A DNA stretch of 64,000 bases from Mesostigma viride (Eukaryota > Streptophyta > Mesostigmatophyceae > Mesostigmatales > Mesostigmataceae), in contig RPFO01000015.1 of assembly GCA_009746045.1 (NCBI GenBank), forward strand, positions 77,001 through 141,000, given 5' to 3'. The position numbers were made by a program, and so were the translations under genes. This document shows, in pieces, positions 46,101 to 57,446 of this stretch. The first letter of the stretch is position 1, and each line of letters opens with the position of its first letter. The notes under the pieces are model-generated. The model saw only the letters and a program-made list of their open reading frames with translations. It did no database searches and was not told the DNA's origin.

Positions 46101-49100
46101 ACACACCGCAAGCTTCCGTGAGTCTGTTGCCTTGTCCAGGTGGACGACGACATACTGATCATGCCAGGCACGTGCCGTAGTGTTGCCTGGACGTGCATGA
46201 AGGATTATTATACAAACAGATGTGCATGAAGGATTACTATACAAGGTCTACAGTCGACGGTCCTTCGATGTATATCAAGGCACCCCTACAGCAAAATATT
46301 CTTGCCAGCATGGCTACCGCTGCTGCTGGGTGGCTCCCATTCGTGGCCGACTGGTCGGATTACTATGCCACCAAATGCAATTACTCCATGGAGCAGCCTT
46401 CCTGTTAGGTGGGAAATATTTCGGGGAGCTCGCAGCAAGGCTCTCAGGCACACTGCTGTGTGCATATACGTACATGGATGAAGTGAATCCCTGAAACAGC
46501 GACGACTCCAAAGAAAAAGACTACCATAACTGCAATAGACCAAGACGGCAATCAACACCACGAACCCAAAATACAATGTTCAAAAAAGAAGCCAGGGTTG
46601 GTCAGTTGGAGAAGTCAATGTGCTTACACCAGTAATATTTGCCACGTAGAGGAAACCTCCCAGCCTGATAAGAACACAAGGCGGTTCCAAAGGGGTCGCT
46701 GTTCAACCACAGCCACTCGGCCGAGCATACAAAGAGCAGCGCACGATTCACAAGAGCTTGCAGAGGGTGTGCGGATAAGGCAGGCTTGTAGTGCAAATTT
46801 TGGAACAAGAAAGGAACCAAGTTTGGTTCGAGTTCCGAGCAGAAAGTATTGATACCACAGCCCGTGGAGATGAACAAGCCACAATCCCCCCATCCCACAT
46901 CACGACCTCCCATTGGGTATGGGTGCCATAACCCATCACCATCCCAGCGCTGTGACGTGATGCATCGCAAAGTGCGTCCAGGACACAAGGGCACACGCAG
47001 CCTGCAACGGGACGCCACGCAGGAACGTGCAGCAGGACCCAAACTCCACACACATAGTAGTACCGCGCCACAGTTGTCGTACCGTGCTGTCCTACCAGGC
47101 ACGGACCATGTACACTTCCATGATAGCTTCAGACATGCCCCAGAATAGCCCATCATCGAAGTGTACATGGTCCGGCCCATCATCGCACCCAGAGCCGCTG
47201 CCCCAACTCCATGGACGCTAACCCAATCCTATCTGTGTAGGACGGCATATCATTGGCAACGTTGCAAACACATGCGTGCAGCTCACCATCGCCCAAACCG
47301 ATATACCCAAGCGGACATGGCCCTCCGGTGTATGAATAGCCCGCCAGGCATGAGATGGTCACCTGCGCCAAGCAGACCATGTGCGCACACAGACAGAGCC
47401 AAGAAAAGCTTAGAGCACCCCCATGTTTGACGAACGAGACTACCCAGACCGCCTGGGGAAGACGGACCGGAGACAGCGCGGATAATGCCGTCACGAAAAC
47501 ACGGGCCCTTCACTGTAAGAAAAGCGCGATGCATATTTTTCCAGGTCCACAGCTTTCCATATTCACACATATATGACGGTACTACGGAGCACAAAGCAAT
47601 GCCCCAAACTTGCCCGAAAATACTGTCCTTGCCACAGGGTTTGGGGATCGTGGTATCACCTACAGACTGCTACTAGTATAGTAATCTAAGGGATGTCCTC
47701 GTTAACAAACTAGTATACCACAGGGACGTCCTCGCATAGCAACTAGTATTTGATAGGGATGTCCTCGCATAGCAGACTCAGTATGTCACAGGGACGTCCT
47801 CGCAGGCAGAACATTCGCTGTTCACCGAGTCTGACGTGCGCCACCACCGCAATGCTGTCCCATTGAACACCAAGGTATTGCATGTGAGGATGGGGGACCC
47901 ACATACCATCAGTAGGAGCGGCCAGCCACGCAGCCAGATCTGCAGGGACGTCATAGCCACCGTGTGCACAGTCAGCAGGGCAGCCAAAGGCAGCAGAGGG
48001 GCAGAAGAGTTAGGAGGGTGCCCGTTGCTGTGAATCAACGTTCCGAGGGCTGGCCCGCACGGCTCATGCTGTCCATGCCTGGTCACACGAGAGGGTGTCC
48101 GCACACTTTGCTGGAGTGTGTCCGCACACGGTGGAATGGGGAGAACGCTGTGCGCCTGATAGCGTCGATGCTTGATGGGCATTGCTGGTAGGCAGTAGCA
48201 AACACAGCAGATGGCACATCGGATGACAAACAAGCAAGCAGTGCCGTCAAAGACAGCAGATGGCACATCGGATGACAAACAAGCAAGCCGTGCCGTCACT
48301 AATATTTACGCTATGCGGGGTGAAACGCAACATGCCACGGGGCCAGGCACTCTGGCGACCGACGCAGGGGTCACCCATGGAGCTGTTGCGCACAGCCTTG
48401 GCTTTAGACCATGACGATGTGACCAGAACAGAGTCGTCCTAGTAAGGCATCCGATTCCCGGGAGGTGGCCATGGTTAACCACGTGCCTGTGCAGACATAC
48501 ATCAGGTCCATGGAGTAAATTACGAACAGCTGGTCGCTGCCCCTTGGTTGGCAGGATTGACATTAAAAGTCAGTAGCATTCCACACGATAACCCCCCCCC
48601 ACGTCACCCCCATGATCCTCGCCCCCAGTCCGCAGCAGAGTCAACATGGATGACAACTGGCGGCTACCATGCCGCACGTGAGCCTCACCGGGTGCAGCGC
48701 CTGCGCCCATGACGGCAGCAAGCCTCACCGGGTGCAACGCCTGCGCCCATGATGGCAGGAAGCCTTGGAGGCGGGGAGCTGACGAGTTTACTATACTAGT
48801 ACACCTTGTTGCCTGCTCCTGGCTTCAATCAGCAACTGTCTAGTGCCCCCGCACAGGCACAGATGGAGCCACAACCACGGTCTGATCTCCCCCCAACTTC
48901 CCCGGACTGCCATCCGGTGGGCTGACAGTCAGCCCTTGGACTTATCCGCAGCACAGTCAATTCATCATACAGGGGTAAAGGCATTTTACACGACGGAAAG
49001 ACGATTGTCTTTCCGATGGCACAGCTTTGTGATGCCTTGCAATGCTTTCTGTGACCAGAACAAGCACCGGGTGCGTGTGAAGAGATCCCTTGCCATGCAC

Positions 49101-52100
49101 CGGGGGAAATGCATCAGCACCCTGGTTGGCTAGTTTCAAACACGCAACTACCCAAACTTTGCCAGCCCCGCATGCGAGGACGCGGCTATCGGACCTTGCC
49201 AGCTGGCATGCATGCATTACGCGTTCCCACTACAAACACACGTCGTGCCGTCTTCCTCTCCGGCGTCATCAATCGCACCAGCCACCGCGGGCACCCAGCA
49301 CAGGACACAGCCACACCACCCGTGCGCGTGCGCCGCCACTCACCGCGGGCACGCAGCACATGACAGCCAGCAGGAAGCAGGCCACCCCCGCACTGTGGAC
49401 GGTGGATGGCGAAAACATCCCGGCCTGTGTGACGCGTGTCTGCGTGCGGGAGAAGGAGAAGGGAGCGAGCAGAGGGCGGCGCGCCACGCACCCACAACAA
49501 GCGAGGTTAGGGGTGCTGGGGCTGGGCTGTTTAGGGGTTACGGGTTAGGGGTTTGGGGTACTGGGGTTGGGCACATGGTGGGACCCCCATCATGGATGGC
49601 ACGAGGGCAGGGCTAAGCAGGTGCATAAGAGAAGGCATCATCCTGGTCGCAACGCCCTCACCCACCGGCCCCAGCCGCAGCTCGTTGTCCACCCCCCGCT
49701 CAAAGTCCAGCGCGTCGTTCACCAGGTTGGTGGCCACCTGGCCAAGAGGGGGCGACCACACCCACGCATGCAACCAGAGTCCAGTGCACTCATGGCAAAA
49801 GTGAGCCGGACGGGTGCAGGCCAGAACCAGGGGAAACGGTGTCAGCAGCGCCAGGGTTAACAGATAGCCGACTGTTACATGGCCACAATAATTTCCAACC
49901 TCTTAAACTGGCAAATTGGCAAGAAAACGAGCCAAGATGGCAGCATAAGCTTGGTTAGGACCGCCACTAACGAAAGGGAATGGGCTAGTCCCGCTTTATA
50001 ATTCGTGAAAGGTTACGAAGCGTGCCACCATGTACTCAGTTGACTTGCATCTATTTGCAGGTGCTGCTGGCGCACAAGATGGGCAATGCTGGCAGACAGG
50101 CGCCAGGATTGAGCACGCGCGCGAATATCATTAAATTTGCGTTGTTCCTTGGGAAGTATGCCGGCACATTCATTTACACCAGTCTAGTGCGCGTGCAACC
50201 CGGGTAGTTGGTCAACCCGGGTTGTAACACGTCCAGACGGTTGGTAAGTTCCGCTAATCATGGCTGAAACTTAGCCCACTCGAGGGTAGTCCGAGATCGT
50301 CAGACGCAAAGCACTCTCGCCGGTGCCCCATCCAGGATTTGGAATGGGTAGGCCCGAATTTTAGACCGGATTTGCGTGAAGGGCCATGGATTCCATAGAG
50401 GCCGTCTACTCCATAGTGGCTTGACCCTACTGGGTCTCCTTCTACCTAGCCAGCATAACAGGACGAAGCCAATGGAACACGCCCGGAAAAAGAAATCGCC
50501 AAGTTCTGACATGGATCCATCCTTGTCCTGATATGGCGGTGGGCCCGTGCACCGTCGCGCACACGGGGGGATCCCCACCGCGCACACGGGGGGGTCCCCA
50601 CCGCGCACACGGGGGGATCCCCACCGCGCACACGGGAGGATCCCCACCGCGCACACGGGAGGATCCCCACCGCGCACACGGGGGGATCCCCACCGCGCAC
50701 ACGGGGGGATCCCCACCGCGCACACGGGGGGATCCTGCACACGGGGGGATCCCCACCGCGCACACGGGGGGATCCCCACCGCGCACACGGGGGGATCCCC
50801 ACCGCGCACACGGGGGGATCCTGCACACGGGAGGATCCCCACCGCGCACACGGGGGGATCCCCACCGCGCACACGGGAGGATCCCCACCGCGCACACGGG
50901 GGGATCCCCACCGCGCACACGGGGGGATCCCCACCGCGCACACGGGGGGATCCTGCACACGGGGGGATCCCCACCACGCACACGGGGGGATCCCCACCGC
51001 GCACACGGGGGGATCCTGCACACGGGAGGATCCCCACCGCGCACACGGGGGGATCCCCACCGCGCACACGGGGGGATCCCCACCGCGCACACGGGAGGAT
51101 CCCCACCACGCACACGGGGGGATCCCCACCGCGCACACGGGGGGATCCTGCACACGGGGGGATCCCCACCGCGCACACGGGAGGATCCCCACCGCGCACA
51201 CGGGGGATCCTGCACACGGGAGGATCCCCACCGCGCACACGGGGGATCCCCACCGCGCACACGGGGGGATCCCCACCGCGCACACGGGAGGATCCCCACC
51301 ACGCACACGGGGGATCCCCACCGCGCACACGGGAGGATCCCCACCGCGCACACGGGGGGATCCCCACCGCGCACACGGGAGGATCCCCACCGCGCACACG
51401 GGGGGATCCTGCACACGGGGGGATCCCCACCGCGCACACGGGGGGATCCCCACCGCGCACACGGGGGGATCCCCACCGCGCACACGGGGGGATCCTGCAC
51501 ACGGGGGGATCCCCACCGCGCACACGGGAGGATCCCCACCACGCACACGGGGGGATCCCCACCGCGCACACGGGAGGATCCCCACCGCGCACACGGGGGG
51601 ATCCCCACCGCGCACACGGGGGGATCCTGCACACGGGAGGATCCCCACCGCGCACACGGGGGGATCCCCACCGCGCACACGGGGGGATCCCCACCGCGCA
51701 CACGGGAGGATCCCCACCGCGCACACGGGGGGATCCCCACCACGCACACGGGGGGATCCCCACCGCGCACACGGGAGGATCCCCACCGCGCACACGGGGG
51801 GATCCCCACCGCGCACACGGGAGGATCCCCACCGCGCACACGGGGGGATCCTGCACACGGGGGGATCCCCACCGCGCACACGGGGGGATCCCCACCGCGC
51901 ACACGGGGGGATCCCCACCGCGCACACGGGGGGATCCTGCACACGGGGGGATCCCCACCGCGCACACGGGAGGATCCCCACCACGCACACGGGGGGATCC
52001 CCACCGCGCACACGGGAGGATCCCCACCGCGCACACGGGGGATCCCCACCACGCACACGGGGGGATCCCCACCGCGCACACGGGAGGATCCCCACCGCGC

Positions 52101-55100
52101 ACACGGGGGGATCCCCACCGCGCACACGGGAGGATCCCCACCGCGCACACGGGAGGATCCCCACCGCGCACACGGGAGGATCCCCACCGCGCACACGGGA
52201 GGATCCCCACCGCGCACACGGGGGGATCCCCACCGCGCACACGGGAGGATCCCCACCGCGCACACGGGGGATCCCCACCGCGCACACGGGGGGATCCTGC
52301 ACACGGGAGGATCCCCACCGCGCACACGGGGGATCCCCACCACGCACACGGGGGGATCCCCACCGCGCACACGGGGGGATCCCCACCGCGCACACGGGGG
52401 GATCCCCACCGCGCACACGGGGGATCCCCACCGCGCACACGGGGGATCCCCACCGCGCACACGGGGGGATCCCCACCGCGCACACGGGAGGATCCCCACC
52501 GCGCACACGGGGGGATCCCCACCGCGCACACGGGGGGATGCCCACCGCGCACACGGGGGGATCCCCTCCGCGCACACGGGGGGATCCCCACCGCGCACAC
52601 GGGGGGATCCCCACCGCGCACACGGGGGGATCCCCACCGCGCACACGGGGGGATCCCCACCGCGCACACGGGAGGATCCCCACCGCGCACACGGGAGGAT
52701 CCCCACCGCGCACACGGGGGGATCCCCACCGCGCACACGGGGGGATGCCCACCGCGCACACGGGGGGATCCCCTCCGCGCACACGGGGGGATCCCCACCG
52801 CGCACACGGGGGGATCCTGCACACGGGAGGATCCCCACCGCGCACACGGGGGGATCCCCACCACGCACACGGGGGGATCCCCACCGCGCACACGGGGGGA
52901 TCCCCACCGCGCACACGGGGGATCCCCACCGCGCACACGGGAGGATCCCACCGCGCACACGGGGGATCCCCACCGCGCACACGGGGGGATCCCCACCGCG
53001 CACACGGGGGGATCCTGCACACGGGAGGATCCCCACCGCGCACACGGGGGGATCCCCACCGCGCACACGGGAGGATCCCCACCGCGCACACGGGGGGATC
53101 CCCACCGCGCACACGGGGGGATCCTGCACACGGGGGGATCCCCACCGCGCACACGGGGGATCCCCACCGCGCACACGGGGGGATCCTGCACACGGGAGGA
53201 TCCCCACCGCGCACACGGGGGGATCCCCACCACGCACACGGGGGGATCCCCACCGCGCACACGGGGGGATCCCCACCGCGCACACGGGAGGATCCCCACC
53301 GCGCACACGGGGGGATCCCCACCGCGCACACGGGGGGATCCCCACCGCGCACACGGGGGGATCCCCACCGCGCACACGGGGGGATCCTGCACACGGGAGG
53401 ATCCCCACCGCGCACACGGGGGGATCCCCACCGCGCACACGGGGGGATCCCCACCGCGCACACGGGGGGATCCCCACCGCGCACACGGGGGGATCCCCAC
53501 CGCGCACACGGGGGGATCCCCACCGCGCACACGGGAGGATCCTGCACACGGGGGGATCCCCACCGCGCACACGGGAGGATCCCCACCGCGCACACGGGGG
53601 GATCCCCACCGCGCACACGGGGGATCCCCACCGCGCACACGGGGGGATCCCCACCGCGCACACGGGGGGATCCCCACCGCGCACACGGGAGGATCCCCAC
53701 CGCGCACACGGGGGGATCCCCACCGCGCACACGGGGGGATCCCCACCGCGCACACGGGGGGATCCCCACCGCGCACACGGGGGGATCCTGCACACGGGAG
53801 GATCCCCACCGCGCACACGGGGGGATCCCCACCACGCACACGGGGGGATCCCCACCGCGCACACGGGGGGATCCCCACCGCGCACACGGGGGATCCCCAC
53901 CGCGCACACGGGGGGATCCTGCACACGGGAGGATCCCCACCGCGCACACGGGGGGATCCCCACCGCGCACACGGGGGGATCCCCACCGCGCACACGGGGG
54001 GATCCCCACCGCGCACACGGGGGATCCCCACCGCGCACACGGGGGGATCCCCACCGCGCACACGGGGGATCCCCACCGCGCACACGGGGGATCCCCACCG
54101 CGCACACGGGGGGATCCCCACCGCGCACACGGGGGATCCCCACCGCGCACACGGGGGATCCCCACCGCGCACACGGGAGGATCCCCACCGCGCACACGGG
54201 GGGATCCCCACCGCGCACACGGGGGGATCCCCACCGCGCACACGGGAGGATCCCCACCGCGCACACGGGGGGATCCCCACCGCGCACACGGGGGATCCCC
54301 ACCACGCACACGGGGGGATCCCCACCACGCACACGGGGGGATCCCCACCGCGCACACGGGGGGATCCCCACCGCGCACACGGGGGGATCCTGCACACGGG
54401 GGGATCCCCACCGCGCACACGGGGGGATCCCCACCGCGCACACGGGGGGATCCCCACCGCGCACACGGGAGGATCCCCACCGCGCACACGGGGGGATCCC
54501 CACCGCGCACACGGGGGGATCCCCACCGCGCACACGGGAGGATCCCCACCGCGCACACGGGGGATCCCCACCGCGCACACGGGGGATCCCCACCGCGCAC
54601 ACGGGAGGATCCCCACCGCGCACACGGGGGGATCCCCACCGCGCACACGGGAGGATCCCCACCGCGCACACGGGGGGATCCCCACCGCGCACACGGGAGG
54701 ATCCCCACCGCGCACACGGGGGGATCCCCACCGCGCACACGGGGGGATCCCCACCGCGCACACGGGAGGATCCCCACCGCGCACACGGGAGGATCCCCAC
54801 CGCGCACACGGGAGGATCCCCACCGCGCACACGGGGGGATCCCCACCGCGCACACAGGGGGATCCCCACCGCGCACACGGGGGATCCCCACCGCGCACAC
54901 GGGGGGATCCCCACCGCGCACACGGGGGATCCCCACCGCGCACACGGGAGGATCCCCACCGCGCACACGGGGGGATCCCCACCGCGCACACGGGGGGATC
55001 CCCACCGCGCACACGGGGGATCCCCACCGCGCACACGGGGGGATCCCCACCGCGCACACGGGGGGATCCCCACCGCGCACACGGGAGGATCCCCACCGCG

Positions 55101-56277
55101 CACACGGGAGGATCCCCACCGCGCACACGGGGGATCCCCACCGCGCACACGGGGGGATCCCCACCGCGCACACGGGGGGATCCCCACCGCGCACACGGGG
55201 GATCCCCACCGCGCACACGGGAGGATCCCCACCGCGCACACGGGAGGATCCCCACCGCGCACACGGGGGGATCCCCACCGCGCACACGGGGGATCCCCAC
55301 CGCGCACACGGGGGGATCCCCACCGCGCACACGGGGGGATCCCCACCGCGCACACGGGGGGATCCCCACCGCGCACACGGGGGGATCCCCACCGCGCACA
55401 CGGGGGGATCCCCACCGCGCACACGGGGGGATCCCCACCGCGCACACGGGGGATCCCCACCGCGCACACGGGGGATCCCCACCGCGCACACGGGAGGATC
55501 CCCACCGCGCACACGGGGGGATCCCCACCGCGCACACGGGGGGATCCCCACCGCGCACACGGGGGGATCCCCACCGCGCACCGTCGCGCACACGGGGGGC
55601 TAGCAGCACCCTTACAGGCCCTTCTGATCGAGGAATGCGCTTCATACAAGAGAGCACCATTTTAGCAAGCGCAAAACTAGGATAACCGCGCAGCATCCTC
55701 ACCTGGATCAGCAGAGCTGCTAATAAAGCGAGTCCCACCAGGGACCACTGGGTTTGGTGTGAACCAGCTACTGCGATGCTACTCCCGACCAAGACCTGCA
55801 GCAAAGCATGCAAAAAGAGTGACCCAGGGAAGCAGGGGGACAATATCGGGGCATCGATTATTACTGTGCCTACTATACCACGGTGGGTTTTAAATTTTTT
55901 TTTTCGGTTTAATCAAGACTTGTACAGGGAATGAAGCCAGGTACATTCGTGGGGATAGCAAAGGTTACTGGTATAGTGCGTGCATTAGATCGCAGGGAAC
56001 GTGAGGATAATGCACCCTGTGGCGGCCGAGCAGGCCTCCTTTTCCGTTCTTAGCTAGTCTCTGCTCAGCTGCCAGCCCCTCAAAGAACCAAGATAGACAT
56101 CCCAAAAACCACGCCAAGCACATAGAAAAGATGTACGGACACAAGTTACAACAAATACTGCTTCTAGGGACTCGCGGCACACCAACCAAACAGCCGACCG
56201 ACCGGGACAACGGCTGCAGTCAAGGTTTTTGGGCGGACCGCCATCATCCACATGGAGAGCTTAGGTAGGGCCACCAT
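40175..56277 (-). CDS. MenA-like UbiA prenyltransferase (1,4-dihydroxy-2-naphthoate prenyltransferase)
   Basis: Minus-strand exons: 56277-56203, 55795-55703, 49737 to about 49662, 48027-47907, 47362-47287, 46529-46474, 45055-45008, 43778-43709, 43099-43022, 41001-40907 and 40294-40175; one small exon between the third and fourth is not found. Except around that gap, phases and GT-AG sites agree. The protein opens PKLSMWMMAVRPKTLTAAVV. It has the first Asp-rich motif NLVNDALDFERGVD and LRLGP, then AGYSYTGGPCPLGYIGLGD, VVFFFGVVAVSGIHF, and the second motif NNLRDIVSDKAAGKRTLAVR, all hallmarks of MenA. It ends in hydrophobic helices and FAIYFYT-stop. MenA joins DHNA to a polyprenyl or phytyl diphosphate in phylloquinone/menaquinone synthesis, in algae expected in plastid membrane. 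ATG at 56277 would leave no transit peptide, so an upstream exon is likely. Another UbiA substrate cannot be excluded, but GKRTLAVR favours MenA. Confidence 0.87.
45893..46085. repeat. C-rich low-complexity tract in a menA intron
   Basis: CATCCCC, CACCCC and CCGATACCCC units dominate, including a 62-65 base block repeated twice (TGGCATC...CCCCGATACCCC near 45984-46012 and 46052-46085). The menA sense strand is therefore G-rich here. Confidence 0.85.
47102..47174. repeat. 17-bp perfect inverted repeat with 39-nt loop
   Basis: CGGACCATGTACACTTC (47102-47118) and its exact reverse complement (47158-47174) lie in a menA intron. Confidence 0.9.
47690..47812. repeat. About 40-bp imperfect repeat, four copies
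   Basis: GGGATGTCCTCG or GGGACGTCCTCG recurs four times, with AACTAGTAT or a related string between, in a menA intron. Confidence 0.8.
48204..48297. repeat. 49-bp tandem duplication
   Basis: ACAGCAGATGGCACATCGGA starts both copies (48204 and 48253). It lies in a menA intron. Confidence 0.9.
48676..48757. repeat. 40-bp tandem duplication
   Basis: AGCCTCACCGGGTGCARCGC with CTGCGCCCATGAYGGCAG occurs twice in a row, in the region where the missing menA exon should be. Confidence 0.85.
50554..55593. repeat. 5-kb satellite of a 23-bp unit inside a menA intron
   Basis: The basic unit is 23 bp, ATCCCCACCGCGCACACGGG with GGG, about 220 copies. Variants: GGGAGG in place of GGGGGG (same length), a 22-bp form with five G, a 17-bp form GGATCCTGCACACGGGG, and scattered G-to-A in CCGCGC. 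Every unit carries a BamHI-type GGATCC palindrome. No unit type creates a stop codon in most frames, so very long overlapping frames (over 1,700 codons) open on both strands; these are not supported as genes. Confidence 0.98.
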
Positions 56278-57446
56278 GGCGTTCACAGCCTTCCTTGAGA
56301 TGGTAGCAAGCAGATTACTCTGTCATAATAAATTTCATAATTTGCAGGTGAAAGCCGGCTTATGGCATGCAATGCACACCCCAGCAAAATGAGTCTTGCA
56401 GGTTGGCCCGGCCCGAAACTTCAATAAAATTAATCTGCCTGGATTCAGGGATACGCTGACATGTGCAAACGATCGAACACTTGACGTTCACGAAAGGCCA
56501 GCCAGGAGAGAAACGTAACCAGATGTATACACGTTTACAGGGCTTATTTATATGGCGAGCTACATAATGTATCGTCCATTACCCGATGAATGAGGTCCTT
56601 GGCGACTGTACCCACTATGTATTAATTGTGTATGCATGTTGCCTCTATTGCCACCATTTTTTTTCCCCAGACTGCAACACCCAGCTGCCACGTTGCAAGG
56701 TTGCAAGTAGCTAGTGCGCACGCCGGAACTCCAAAGGGCACAGGCGGACAGCCTCCCAGTGGGATTTTGTCGAGAAAGTAATTACCTACCCCCCCCAACT
56801 TTTGGCTTAGCAGGGATTAACTTTTGGATATATTTGGAATAAACGTACACCTATTTATCTGGAAAAAATTACCCCCCCCAACTTTCCGTGTACTGTAGAG
56901 CGGGCCTACGAATATCGTTAGGTTACAGTAAGAGGTACCAGTGTACCACGTATCGACCAGCTGGTTACCCACTGAGGGTAGTGTGATAGGTGAAAGGTTT
57001 AGAAAGGAGCATTATGTGACCAGGGGAGCCAAGGGACGCGCGTAAGGTCACCGTGAGGAATGCAAGTAAACACCATGTTGCGTCCCAGGAGAATGTCCGA
57101 CAGGGAATCAACATGTGCGGTGTGTGACTACCTTCATTAAGGATTCGCTGATACTTTTTCCCATTTCACCTCTCTGGTCTATAATTGGATAAAAAATATA
57201 CCCATTTCCAACAACTACTACAAGCTGTAGTGGGATCTACTAGCCGGTGGTACAGAGGCCACGTCAAGGAGCCTTTGCCATTGTCACGATGAGACGTATG
57301 TAAGCGGAACCACACACACTCACGATGAGACATCCGCTATGGCTGCAATCCGCACGTAAAGATCTAATCGCTTTTCCTACAGCTCTGTACGAGAACAAGC
57401 GTGGGCAAGGTGACCAGCCTGAGGGGACGGTTCTCCTGAGCTCAAA
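56278..57446. promoter_or_regulatory. Divergent spacer between menA-like and ATX1-like genes
   Basis: The predicted starts (56277 minus, 57447 plus) face away from each other over 1.17 kb, so both promoters should lie here. It may also hold an upstream menA exon for a transit peptide. No repeat array is present, unlike the introns on both sides. Confidence 0.45.

Noticed and set aside
50300-55843. Overlapping reading frames of 1,000-1,850 codons on both strands
   Set aside because: They follow from a stop-free 23-bp repeat. Real coding at the ends is limited to the menA exon 55703-55795, which is closed by a normal GTGAGG donor before the array.
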